Shown in pieces: positions 5,450 to 11,719 of a stretch of DNA of 11,855 bases. Source of the DNA: Nitrospira sp. (GTDB lineage Bacteria > Nitrospirota > Thermodesulfovibrionia > Thermodesulfovibrionales > SM23-35); the NCBI GenBank assembly GCA_016873595.1, contig VGWZ01000042.1, forward strand, positions 1 through 11,855. Direction: 5' to 3'. Below the pieces are notes generated by a model. That model made no database searches. It was not told the origin of the DNA and was given only the letters and a program-made list of their open reading frames with translations. Both the position numbers and the translations under genes were made by a program. The stretch's first letter is position 1. Every line of letters begins with the position of its first letter.

Positions 5450-5992
5450 TCAATTTCTAAACGGCATTCCTAAATAACGTAACACAGCCTTGCCTTCTTT
5501 ATCTGTTTTCGCATTAGTACAAATCACGATATCAAGACCATGAACCATTTCTACTTTGTCATAATCTATCTCGGGGAAGATAAACTGCTCTTTAAGACCC
5601 AATGAATAGTTCCCTCTCCCGTCAAAAGATCTTCCTGATACACCTCTGAAATCCCTGATTCTTGGCAGAGCAAGATTTATAAATCTATCAAGAAATTCAT
5701 ACATTATGTTCCCCCTGAGGGTCACCTTACACCCTATCGGCATTCCCTTCTTTAGTTTAAAACTCGCAATTGATTTTTTTGCCTTAGTGACAACCGCCTT
5801 CTGTCCCGTTATTAAGGAGAGCTCCTTCTGTGCTGCATCAAGGAGTTTTATGTTCTGTATCGCCTCTCCGAGACCAACATTAAGGACAATCTTCTGTATC
5901 TTGGGTACCTCCATTACGTTCCTATATGAAAATTCTTTCATCATTGCAGGAGCAACTTCTCTTACATATCTTTCTTTAAGCCGTGGCGCCAT
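5450..5992 (-). CDS. rplE: 50S ribosomal protein L5
   Basis: L5 binds 5S rRNA with L18 and contacts the P-site tRNA and the 30S head. The 180-residue product begins MAPRLKERYVREVAPAMM and includes the conserved segments KIVLNVGLGEA, RDFRGVSGRSFDGRGNYS and the C-terminal KTDKEGKAVLRYLGMPF. I chose the ATG at 5992, which overlaps the rplX stop codon as TAATG and gives the family's normal length of 179-180. The reading frame extends 11 codons further upstream, but that part lies within rplX and matches nothing in L5. AAGGAGGT lies about 12 nt upstream, a long spacing that fits translational coupling to rplX. Confidence 0.97.
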   Translation of the reverse strand: MAPRLKERYVREVAPAMMKEFSYRNVMEVPKIQKIVLNVGLGEAIQNIKLLDAAQKELSLITGQKAVVTKAKKSIASFKLKKGMPIGCKVTLRGNIMYEFLDRFINLALPRIRDFRGVSGRSFDGRGNYSLGLKEQFIFPEIDYDKVEMVHGLDIVICTNAKTDKEGKAVLRYLGMPFRN

Positions 5993-6312
5993 TACTGGTC
6001 TATTACCTCCTTGCATTTCCTGCATACTCTTACTTTTTTACCGCCGGAGAGCATTGTACTGCTCATCCTTGTTGGTTTGCTGCACTTCGGGCATATGAGC
6101 ATTACATTCGATATATGAAGTGGCGCTTCCTTCTCAATAATTCCACCCTGAGCATATTTTCTACTCGGTCTCATGTGTTTCTTGATTATATTAATCCTCT
6201 CTATAAGAAGCATATTTTTTGAAGGGTTCACAGAAAGAACCCTCCCCCGTTTATCCTTCTCCTTGCCAGAAATTATTAAAACTGTATCATTTTTCTTGAT
6301 ACCCAAACTCAT
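5992..6312 (-). CDS. rplX: 50S ribosomal protein L24 with C-terminal zinc ribbon
   Basis: L24 is one of the two initiators of 50S assembly. The 106-residue product has the KOW motif near its start (KKNDTVLIISGKEKDKRGRV, 6-25) and INIIKKHMRP (40-49). The C-terminus carries a four-cysteine zinc ribbon: C74 and C77 in CPKC, C97 and C100 in CRKC. The start is uncertain. The ATG at 6312 lies 5 nt after rplN but only 2 nt after AGGAG. A TTG two codons later, at 6306, has an ideal 7-nt spacing and would begin MGIKKND. A longer frame from 6366 would overlap rplN by 49 nt and is rejected. The gene ends overlapping rplE. Confidence 0.95.
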   Translation of the reverse strand: MSLGIKKNDTVLIISGKEKDKRGRVLSVNPSKNMLLIERINIIKKHMRPSRKYAQGGIIEKEAPLHISNVMLICPKCSKPTRMSSTMLSGGKKVRVCRKCKEVIDQ

Positions 6313-6317
6313 AGCTC

Positions 6318-6686
6318 CTAAAGCACCTCCGGGGCCAAAGAGATTATTTTTGTAAACTCTTTCCATCTGAGCTCCCTTGCCACAGGCCCAAAAATCCTTG
6401 TCCCGATTGGTTCACCCTCTGTATTTATAAGAACAACCGCATTCTGATCAAAACGTATATAAGACCCGTCAGTTCTTCTATGCTCTTTCTTTGTCCGTAC
6501 CACAACTGCTTTCGTTACTACCCCTTTCTTAATGTTGCTATCAGGCAATGCCTCTTTGACACTTACTACAACAATATCACCAAGCCGTGCATACCTTCTG
6601 TGAGAACCTCCAAGTACCTTAATGCACTGTACTTTTTTTGCACCTGAATTATCTGCTACCTCGAGCATGCTCCTCAGTTGAACCAT
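6318..6686 (-). CDS. rplN: 50S ribosomal protein L14
   Basis: L14 is a small beta-barrel protein that forms intersubunit bridges with the 30S subunit and contacts L19. The product is 122 residues, the invariant bacterial length. It starts MVQLRSMLEVADNSGAKK and includes GGSHRRYARLGDIVVVSVKEA, cited here as GGSHRRYARLGD followed by IVVVSVKEA, plus the ending IGTRIFGPVARELR and KIISLAPEVL. GAGGTGA lies about 8 nt upstream of the ATG, which follows rpsQ by 2 nt. In the model layout this gene opens the spc operon, but no promoter space exists here, so S10 and spc genes appear to be read as one unit. Confidence 0.98.
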   Translation of the reverse strand: MVQLRSMLEVADNSGAKKVQCIKVLGGSHRRYARLGDIVVVSVKEALPDSNIKKGVVTKAVVVRTKKEHRRTDGSYIRFDQNAVVLINTEGEPIGTRIFGPVARELRWKEFTKIISLAPEVL

Positions 6687-6688
6687 CT

Positions 6689-6943
6689 TCAGTCACCTCT
6701 TGCCACCTTGTCTAAAATATCTACTACCATCCATCTTTTGTCTTTGCTCAGGGGCCTTGCCTCTATAATTTTGACGGTATCACCAATACTACACCTGTTC
6801 CCCTCATCATGTGCCTTAAACTTTGTGACTCTTTTTACCGTCTTCTTGTACCTGGGATGTTGAAACAGTCTTGTCACAGCCACAACTACCGTTTTATCCA
6901 TCTTATCACTCACGATTTTACCTGTATAAACTTTTTTAGACAT
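6689..6943 (-). CDS. rpsQ: 30S ribosomal protein S17
   Basis: S17 is an OB-fold protein that binds 16S rRNA early in 30S assembly. The 84-residue product has the normal length. It contains GKIVSDKMDKTVVVAV (8-23), RLFQHPRYKKTVKR and the conserved GDTVKIIEARPLSKDKRW. The ATG at 6943 overlaps the end of rpmC by 8 nt, with AAGGT upstream inside rpmC. This overlap is in keeping with the tight packing of the S10 block. It ends in TGA, 2 nt before rplN. Confidence 0.97.
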   Translation of the reverse strand: MSKKVYTGKIVSDKMDKTVVVAVTRLFQHPRYKKTVKRVTKFKAHDEGNRCSIGDTVKIIEARPLSKDKRWMVVDILDKVARGD

Positions 6944-7145
6944 TTCTTCTACCTTCTGTTTTCAACTTTTCACTTTTAATCGTTAACACTTTTACAATAT
7001 CTTTTCTTACTGCACGTATCCGCATCGGGTTCTCTATCTCGCCTGTTGCTTGCTGAAACCTTAAATTGAAGAGTTCTTTTCTAAGATCGTTCTCTTTTTG
7101 TACAAGTTCACCTACTGTCATTGCCCTGAGATCAGATGATTTCAC
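6936..7145 (-). CDS. rpmC: 50S ribosomal protein L29
   Basis: L29 is a two-helix protein beside the peptide exit tunnel; with L23 it forms the docking site for trigger factor and SRP. The 69-residue product starts MKSSDLRAMTVGELVQKEND and has the signature ELFNLRFQQATGEIENPMRI, of which LFNLRFQQATG (26-36) is the core. The start is GTG at 7145, overlapping the rplP stop codon as GTGA, with GAGGAG 6 nt upstream inside rplP. The C-terminal tail (KTEGRRNV) overlaps the rpsQ start. Its place between rplP and rpsQ is canonical. Confidence 0.97.
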   Translation of the reverse strand: MKSSDLRAMTVGELVQKENDLRKELFNLRFQQATGEIENPMRIRAVRKDIVKVLTIKSEKLKTEGRRNV

Positions 7146-7561
7146 AGGATCTCCTCATCCCTTTTTACAAATTTTGTCGCCACAGGCAGTTTATGAGAAG
7201 CAAGACGAAAGGCTTCTTTTGCAAGCTCTTCGCTCACACCTGACATTTCATAGAGGATCCTCCCTGGCTTCACCACAGCAACCCAGTACTCAGGCGCTCC
7301 TTTTCCTTTACCCATCCTTGTCTCAGCAGGTTTTTTCGTTATTGGTTTATCAGGGAAAATCCTTATCCATACCTTGCATCCTCTTTTTGCATGACGTGTA
7401 ATCGCAATTCTTGCTGCTTCGATCTGCCTACTCGAAATCCATCCAGGCTCAAGTGCCTTCATGCCGAATTCTCCAAAAGTGACTGTAGAACCTCTATAGG
7501 CTTTCCCATTCATTCTGCCTTTCTGCATCTTTCTAAATTTGACCTTTTTGGGCATTAACAT
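7142..7561 (-). CDS. rplP: 50S ribosomal protein L16
   Basis: L16 positions the A- and P-site tRNAs and completes late 50S assembly. The 139-residue product starts MLMPKKVKFRKMQKGR, typical for bacterial L16. It contains GEFGMKALEPGWISSRQIEA and RHAKRGCKVWIRIFPDKPIT, with cores GMKALEPGWI and RGCKVWIRIFPDKP. The stretch ETRMGKGKGAPEYWVAVVKPG lies near residue 81, the region hydroxylated in E. coli. AGGTGAT lies just upstream of the ATG, 8 nt after the rpsC stop codon. Its end overlaps rpmC by 4 nt. Confidence 0.97.
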   Translation of the reverse strand: MLMPKKVKFRKMQKGRMNGKAYRGSTVTFGEFGMKALEPGWISSRQIEAARIAITRHAKRGCKVWIRIFPDKPITKKPAETRMGKGKGAPEYWVAVVKPGRILYEMSGVSEELAKEAFRLASHKLPVATKFVKRDEEIL

Positions 7562-7569
7562 ACTATCAC

Positions 7570-8217
7570 CTAATTTTCTTTAGCTTTACCTTCTGGCAAC
7601 ACATCCCCGTGGTAGATCCACACTTTTACCCCTATAACACCATACGTTGTTCTTGCCTTTGCATAACCAAAATCAATATCAGCTCTAAACGTATGAAGTG
7701 GGACCCTGCCTTCCCTGTACCATTCTGACCGCGCTATCTCAGCTCCTGCGAGTCTTCCTGAGCATGATATTTTTACTCCAAGGGCGCCAAATCTTAAAGC
7801 TGATGCCACAGCCTTTTTCATCGCTCTTCTGAAAGCAACCCGTTTTTCAAGCTGAAGAGCTATATTTTCTCCAACAAGTTGAGCATCTATTTCTGGCTTC
7901 CTTATCTCTTTTATATCTATCGCAACTTCTTTACCTGTCATCAACTTGAGGTCTTTTCTGAGCTTTTCAACTTCAGTCCCTTTCTTCCCAATAATGATTC
8001 CGGGTCTCGCGGTATAAATTATTACCCTCAAATTCTGACCAGCTCGCTCTATCTCTATTTTTGGGACACCTGCATGGAACAGTCTGTCCTTAAGAGTCTT
8101 TCTTATGGTGATGTCTTCGAGAAGTTGTTCAACATATCCTTTCTTGCGATACCATCTCGAATCCCAGGTTTTAATTATTCCAAGCCTAACTCCTACAGGA
8201 TGCGTCTTTTGACCCAA
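7570..8217 (-). CDS. rpsC: 30S ribosomal protein S3
   Basis: S3 lies at the mRNA entry channel and contributes to mRNA helicase activity. The 215-residue product has an N-terminal type II KH domain with the GKKG loop at 77-80 (PGIIIGKKG), and a C-terminal domain with GRLAGAEIARSEWYREGRVP and HTFRADIDFGYA; both regions are typical. The start is TTG at 8217, giving MGQKTHPVGVRLG. It is backed by a very good GGAGGT at 8223-8228, 5 nt upstream. A palindromic repeat pair occupies almost all of the 98 nt between rplV and this ribosome-binding site. That spacing contrasts with the overlaps elsewhere in the S10 block. Confidence 0.97.
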   Translation of the reverse strand: MGQKTHPVGVRLGIIKTWDSRWYRKKGYVEQLLEDITIRKTLKDRLFHAGVPKIEIERAGQNLRVIIYTARPGIIIGKKGTEVEKLRKDLKLMTGKEVAIDIKEIRKPEIDAQLVGENIALQLEKRVAFRRAMKKAVASALRFGALGVKISCSGRLAGAEIARSEWYREGRVPLHTFRADIDFGYAKARTTYGVIGVKVWIYHGDVLPEGKAKEN

Positions 8218-8237
8218 AGCCTACCTCCGCCCTAACC

Positions 8238-8312
8238 TGTCATTCCGAGTCCGCCAAGGCGGACGAGGAATCTCGTCTTTTAAGATTGCTTGGGCTTTGC
8301 CTCGCAATGACA
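8238..8312. repeat. REPIN-like palindrome doublet between rplV and rpsC
   Basis: Two hairpin units face each other tail to tail. Unit one, 8238-8273, starts TGTCATTCCGAG, has the palindrome GTCCGCCAAGGCGGAC (8249-8264) and ends GGAATCT. Unit two, 8283-8312 on the other strand, starts TGTCATTGCGAGG and ends CAATCT. A 9-nt spacer separates them. The outer ends match at 11 of 12 positions. The element starts 3 nt past the rplV stop codon and ends 9 nt before the rpsC ribosome-binding site. It contains no reading frame. I recognise the TGTCATTGCGAGG wording as a repeat common in several bacterial lineages (recollection, not a search). Confidence 0.88.
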
Positions 8313-8315
8313 GTT

Positions 8316-8657
8316 TCATTTAGAATTTTCCTCTGATAAAACTAATGTTATATGGCATGTCCTCTTTCTGATAACGTTTGCCCTTCCCATTGCCCTCGGT
8401 TCAACCCTTTTCATTACTGGTCCTTGATCAACGAGTGCCTTTACAATCTTCATCGCTTCAGGATCAGTTGCCTTTTTCTGTTCTGCATTAGACATTGCCG
8501 ATTTGAGAAGCTTTTCTAAAAATTTTGCACCTCTATATGGCATAAAACGAAGGGCCAGAAGGGCATCACCAGCACGCTTACCCCTTATCAGGTCTACAAC
8601 CCTCCTTGCCTTTCGTGGCGTCATCCTCGCATATTTTAATATTGCCTTTGATTCCAT
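8316..8657 (-). CDS. rplV: 50S ribosomal protein L22
   Basis: L22 binds all domains of 23S rRNA, and its long beta-hairpin lines the peptide exit tunnel beside L4. The 113-residue product has the normal length. It contains ARMTPRKARRVVDLIRGK (10-27), the region KSAMSNAEQK, and the hairpin near residues 80-100 with VMKRVEPRAMGRAN followed by the strand THITLVLSE-like segment CHITLVLSE. The ATG at 8657 lies 13 nt after rpsS, with AAAGG 6 nt upstream. It ends in TGA, and the palindromic doublet begins 3 nt later. Confidence 0.97.
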   Translation of the reverse strand: MESKAILKYARMTPRKARRVVDLIRGKRAGDALLALRFMPYRGAKFLEKLLKSAMSNAEQKKATDPEAMKIVKALVDQGPVMKRVEPRAMGRANVIRKRTCHITLVLSEENSK

Positions 8658-8670
8658 GATAAACCTTTAC

Positions 8671-8955
8671 TTATCCTTTTGCAGCCGCGGCTTTCTCTGA
8701 ACCTGCGTGGCTTCGAAATGTCCTCGTAGGTGAAAATTCGCCAAGCTTGTGACCAACCATATTCTCCGTGATATATACAGGTATAAACTTCTTCCCGTTA
8801 TGCACAGCAAAGGTATATCCGATAAATTCAGGTATTATTGTTGAACGTCTTGACCATGTCTTTATAAGCTTTTTCTCACCACTTTCAATCATTGACTTTA
8901 CCTTTTTCATAAGCTTTTCATCCACAAATGGACCTTTTTTTAGGGACCTCGGCAA
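8671..8955 (-). CDS. rpsS: 30S ribosomal protein S19
   Basis: S19 is part of the 30S head and touches the A-site tRNA region and L5 across a bridge. The 94-residue product starts MPRSLKKGPFVDEKLMKKV and carries the signature HKLGEFSPTRTFRSHAG (about 69-85). The start codon is TTG at 8955, 1 nt after rplB. AGGAGG lies 7 nt upstream, inside the last codons of rplB, where it also encodes basic residues. An ATG-initiated form would lose the conserved N-terminus, so the TTG start is preferred. Confidence 0.97.
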   Translation of the reverse strand: MPRSLKKGPFVDEKLMKKVKSMIESGEKKLIKTWSRRSTIIPEFIGYTFAVHNGKKFIPVYITENMVGHKLGEFSPTRTFRSHAGSEKAAAAKG

Positions 8956-8956
8956 T

Positions 8957-9775
8957 CTATTTCCTCCTCTTAATAATAAATCTATTCGTTCTCTTATTCT
9001 TTCTCGTTTTCACTCCTTCAGGCTTCCCCCATGGTGAGCATGCAGAACGACCACCTGAAGATTTCCCTTCACCGCCACCCAGTGGATGGTCTACCGGGTT
9101 CATTGCAACACCTCTCACATGAGGTTTCCTGCCCAACCACCTTATCCTGCCTGCCTTGCCATAAGAGATGTTTTCGTGGTCAGGATTACTCACCTGTCCT
9201 ATAGTTGCCATACAACCCGAGGGTATAAAACGCACCTCACCTGATGAGAGTTTCACCTGAACATATTTTTCTTCTTTAGCAATCATCTGTGCTGAAGAGC
9301 CTGCACTCCTTGCAAGCTTCGCACCTTGTCCTGGATGTAGCTCGATGTTATGAATAAAAGTACCTAAGGGCATATCACTCAGGGGAAGTGCATTCCCTGC
9401 CTTTATCTCAGCCTCTTTTCCTGAAACAACTTCATCTCCGACCCGAATGCCTAACGGCGCAATTATATATCTTTTCTCACCATCTCTATACTTAAGAAGG
9501 GCTATCCTTGCTGATCTGTTTGGATCATATTCTATAGTCTCAACTTTTGCAGGAACCCCTATCTTGTCCCTTTTGAAATCTATAATCCTATATGACCTCG
9601 TGTTACCCCCTCCTCTATGCAAGGTCGTAATACGCCCGACATTATTCCTGCCACCTGACCTTCTCAGGGGTCTCAGGAGTGGTTCAAAGGGCTTATCTGT
9701 CGTTATATCGACAAAGTCAGATACAGTCTGAAATCGCCTGCCCGGTGATGTTGGACTATATTTCTTCAGCCCCAT
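8957..9775 (-). CDS. rplB: 50S ribosomal protein L2
   Basis: L2 is one of the most conserved 50S proteins, needed for subunit joining and the peptidyl-transferase centre. The 272-residue product starts MGLKKYSPTSPGRRF. It includes GGRNNVGRITTLHRGGG, and the C-terminal region GVAMNPVDHPLGGGEG with the invariant histidine at about residue 230. The tail (TRKNKRTNRFIIKRRK) is basic. The ATG overlaps the rplW stop codon as TAATG, with GAGGGTG 4 nt upstream. The gene ends in TAG, and its last codons carry the rpsS ribosome-binding site. Confidence 0.98.
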   Translation of the reverse strand: MGLKKYSPTSPGRRFQTVSDFVDITTDKPFEPLLRPLRRSGGRNNVGRITTLHRGGGNTRSYRIIDFKRDKIGVPAKVETIEYDPNRSARIALLKYRDGEKRYIIAPLGIRVGDEVVSGKEAEIKAGNALPLSDMPLGTFIHNIELHPGQGAKLARSAGSSAQMIAKEEKYVQVKLSSGEVRFIPSGCMATIGQVSNPDHENISYGKAGRIRWLGRKPHVRGVAMNPVDHPLGGGEGKSSGGRSACSPWGKPEGVKTRKNKRTNRFIIKRRK

Positions 9776-10065
9776 TATACACCCTCAATAAAATCGAGTT
9801 TTTCACCCTTTTTAAGAGTAATCAATGCCTTTTTCCTATCAGGCCTTTTGCCAATAGATCTTCCTAATTTTTTCCATTTGCCATGCACAGCTACTGTCGC
9901 AACCTTCTCGACTTTTACCTTAAAAATCTCTTCGATAGCCTTTTTTATTTCAAGTTTATTTGCATCAGTGCTTACCTCAACCAGGATCTTATTTTCTGAT
10001 TCCTTAAGATGGCTGCCTTTCTCGGTAAAAAGAGGCTTTTTAATTATTGTATATACACTCTTCAT
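9775..10065 (-). CDS. rplW: 50S ribosomal protein L23
   Basis: L23 sits at the exit of the peptide tunnel and, with L29, is the docking point for trigger factor and SRP. The 96-residue product starts MKSVYTIIKKPLFTEKGSHL and contains NKILVEVSTDANKLEIKKAIEEIF, of which the core is VEVSTDANKLEIKKAIE, then the VHGKWKKLGRSIGKRPDRKKA extension with core GKWKKLGRSIGKRPDRKKA. It ends in GEKLDFIEGV, the family's usual ending. The ATG overlaps the rplD stop codon by 4 nt (ATGA), with GAGGGTG upstream. It overlaps rplB by one base. Confidence 0.97.
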   Translation of the reverse strand: MKSVYTIIKKPLFTEKGSHLKESENKILVEVSTDANKLEIKKAIEEIFKVKVEKVATVAVHGKWKKLGRSIGKRPDRKKALITLKKGEKLDFIEGV

Positions 10066-10700
10066 TCTTCAACACCCTCACTCGCCACGTGAAACCTGCT
10101 GATTGCATCTTTTGTCATAATAAGTCTCTCGTGAACGAGCACATTATAGGTGTTCAAATCAGAAACCCTGACCACCTTTAGTCCCGGGATATTCCTCGCA
10201 GAAAGTGTAACCGCCTCATCCTTCTCAGGGATGACGATAAGGGTTCTTTTTCCTTCTAATCCGAATTTCTTCAAAATCGAAACCATATCTTTCGTTTTAG
10301 GTTTATCAATTGAAAGTCCATCTATAATTGTAATCTCACCTTCCGACATCTTCATGGAAAGTGCCGTCTTTAACGCAAGCTTCTTTACCTTTTTGGGAAG
10401 GTTATATGAATAATCCCTCGGTTGCGGTCCAAAGACTATTCCTCCGCCTCTCCATAAAGGGGAACGAATACTTCCTGCTCTTGCCCTTCCTGTATGTTTC
10501 TGCTTGAATGGTTTTTTACCGCCTCCTCTGACAAGCCCCTTTGTCTTTGTTGCATGGGTACCCTGCCTTTGATTTGCGAGAAAATTGACTACCGCTTGAT
10601 GAACTACGGTAGGTTTCATATCGACACCAAAAATATCATCACGCAATTCCATCTTCCCAACTATATTATTGTCCTTATCCTTTATTTGAACCTCTGGCAC
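10062..10700 (-). CDS. rplD: 50S ribosomal protein L4
   Basis: L4 contacts 23S rRNA domain I, and its long loop lines the exit tunnel at the macrolide site. In E. coli it also represses the S10 operon from a leader before rpsJ; no such leader was recognised here. The 212-residue product has the tunnel loop at about 45-95, with GGGKKPFKQKHTGRARAGS (59-77) and RSPLWRGGGIVFGP. The GTG start at 10700 gives MPEVQIKDKDNN and lies 1 nt after rplC, with AAGGAAG inside the end of rplC. Its stop codon overlaps the start of rplW. Confidence 0.96.
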   Translation of the reverse strand: MPEVQIKDKDNNIVGKMELRDDIFGVDMKPTVVHQAVVNFLANQRQGTHATKTKGLVRGGGKKPFKQKHTGRARAGSIRSPLWRGGGIVFGPQPRDYSYNLPKKVKKLALKTALSMKMSEGEITIIDGLSIDKPKTKDMVSILKKFGLEGKRTLIVIPEKDEAVTLSARNIPGLKVVRVSDLNTYNVLVHERLIMTKDAISRFHVASEGVEE

Positions 10701-10701
10701 G

Positions 10702-11313
10702 TCAGTCTTCCTTTTTTATTTCCAGAAAGGTGCCTTTTGCACCTGGAACAGCGCCTCGTATGAGGAGAAGGTTCTGGTTTGTCTTAACATCAACTATTTC
10801 AAGGTTCTTGACTGTTATTCTCTCTGAACCCATATGGCCAGGCATTCCCTGGTTTTTCCAGACCCTCGATGGAAACGAACTTGCACCAATAGAACCTGGC
10901 GCACGATTGAACATTGAGCCATGGGAACCCGGGCCACCAGAAAAGTGGTGCCTTTTCATGACACCCTGAAACCCTTTGCCCTTTGAGACCCCTGCTATAG
11001 AAACCTTGTCTCCTTTTACAAATTTTTCCACGGTTAAAAACTCACCAACTTTTAACCCACTCATAGGAAATTCCTTTAATATCCTGTAAGGTTTAACCCC
11101 GGCTCGTTTAAATACCCCGTATAGGGGCTTATTTAATTTCTTTTCTTCTGTCTCTATAAAGCCTATCTTCACTGACTCATATCCGTCATTTTTAAGGGTT
11201 TTCACCTGAATAACACAACAGGGTCCTGCTTCAACAACAGTCACAGGACATATCTTCCCGTCATCTGTAAATATCTGTGTCATACCGAGTTTTTTCCCGA
11301 GAATACAAATCAT
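10702..11313 (-). CDS. rplC: 50S ribosomal protein L3
   Basis: L3 is one of the two initiators of 50S assembly and reaches the peptidyl-transferase centre with a long loop. The 203-residue product starts MICILGKKLGMTQIFTDDG and contains KGKGFQGVMKRHHFSGGPGSHG, with core GKGFQGVMKRHHFSGGP, followed by GSIGASSFPSRVWKNQGMPGH. This loop lacks the GNQT sequence with the methylated glutamine of E. coli and has GASSFPSRV instead, a variant seen in many bacteria. The ATG overlaps the rpsJ stop codon as ATGA. It ends in TGA, 1 nt before rplD. Confidence 0.97.
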   Translation of the reverse strand: MICILGKKLGMTQIFTDDGKICPVTVVEAGPCCVIQVKTLKNDGYESVKIGFIETEEKKLNKPLYGVFKRAGVKPYRILKEFPMSGLKVGEFLTVEKFVKGDKVSIAGVSKGKGFQGVMKRHHFSGGPGSHGSMFNRAPGSIGASSFPSRVWKNQGMPGHMGSERITVKNLEIVDVKTNQNLLLIRGAVPGAKGTFLEIKKED

Positions 11314-11615
11314 AATTTTATCTCTACATCAACACCAGCTGCGAGCTCTAATTTCATAAGGGCATCAACAGTCTGCGGAGTTGGATCATAAATATCTATC
11401 AGCCTTTTATGTGTTCTTATCTCAAACTGTTCTCTTGACTTTTTGTCCACATGTGGAGACCTGAGAACAGTTATCTTACTTATTCTTGTAGGTAATGGTA
11501 CAGGACCTGCCACTCTTGCTCCGGTCCTCTGTGCAGTGTCCACTATCTCCTTCACAGATCTGTCAAGTATTCTGTGGTCATATGCTCTCAATTTTATTCT
11601 TATCTTCTGATTCAC
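11310..11615 (-). CDS. rpsJ: 30S ribosomal protein S10
   Basis: S10 belongs to the 30S head and in E. coli also works with NusB in antitermination. From the GTG at 11615 the product is 101 residues, starting MNQKIRIKLRAYDHRILDR, the family start. Conserved segments are GPVPLPTRISKITVLRSPHV (37-56) and REQFEIRTHKRLIDI. A GTG eight codons upstream (11639) is in frame, but it falls inside the TGTCAC end of a palindromic repeat and adds residues with no counterpart in S10, so I reject it. The SD is weak (GTGAGAG). The stop codon overlaps rplC. Confidence 0.95.
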   Translation of the reverse strand: MNQKIRIKLRAYDHRILDRSVKEIVDTAQRTGARVAGPVPLPTRISKITVLRSPHVDKKSREQFEIRTHKRLIDIYDPTPQTVDALMKLELAAGVDVEIKL

Positions 11616-11633
11616 GTTTCTCTCACTTTTAAC

Positions 11634-11713
11634 TGTCACCCTGAACTTGATTCAGGGTCTTATAATCAATTAGATGCTGAAATACCCTGAACTTGATTCA
11701 GGGCAGCATGACA
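11634..11713. repeat. REPIN-like palindrome doublet between tuf and rpsJ
   Basis: Two copies of the palindrome CCCTGAACTTGATTCAGGG occur at 11639-11657 and 11685-11703. They belong to two outward-facing units. Unit one is 11634-11660, starting TGTCACCCTGAA and ending GGGTCT. Unit two is 11672-11713 on the other strand, starting TGTCATGCTG and ending CAGCATCT, with an extra outer stem ATGCTG/CAGCAT. An 11-nt spacer separates them. The plan is the same as at 8238-8312. The element starts 6 nt past the tuf stop codon and ends 18 nt before the rpsJ start codon. No reading frame or clear promoter is seen in it. Confidence 0.88.
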
Positions 11714-11719
11714 ACTGTA

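Noticed and set aside
5993..6025. N-terminal extension of rplE by 11 codons
   Set aside because: It lies entirely within rplX and has no L5 counterpart; the ATG at 5992 gives the normal length.
7066..8235. Plus-strand open frames opposite rplP and rpsC
   Set aside because: They are antisense to well-identified ribosomal-protein genes and encode low-complexity sequence without family resemblance.
11616..11639. Eight-codon upstream extension of rpsJ from the GTG at 11639
   Set aside because: It starts inside the end of a palindromic repeat, and the extra residues are absent from the S10 family.
11658..11684. TATAAG between the two palindromes as a -10 box for an rpsJ promoter
   Set aside because: No acceptable -35 box lies at the right spacing, and the location inside a repeat makes a chance match likely.
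11638..11703. Two identical palindromic copies about 46 nt apart, resembling a minimal CRISPR array
   Set aside because: There are only two copies, they belong to differently built TGTCA units in opposite orientation, and no cas genes are present.
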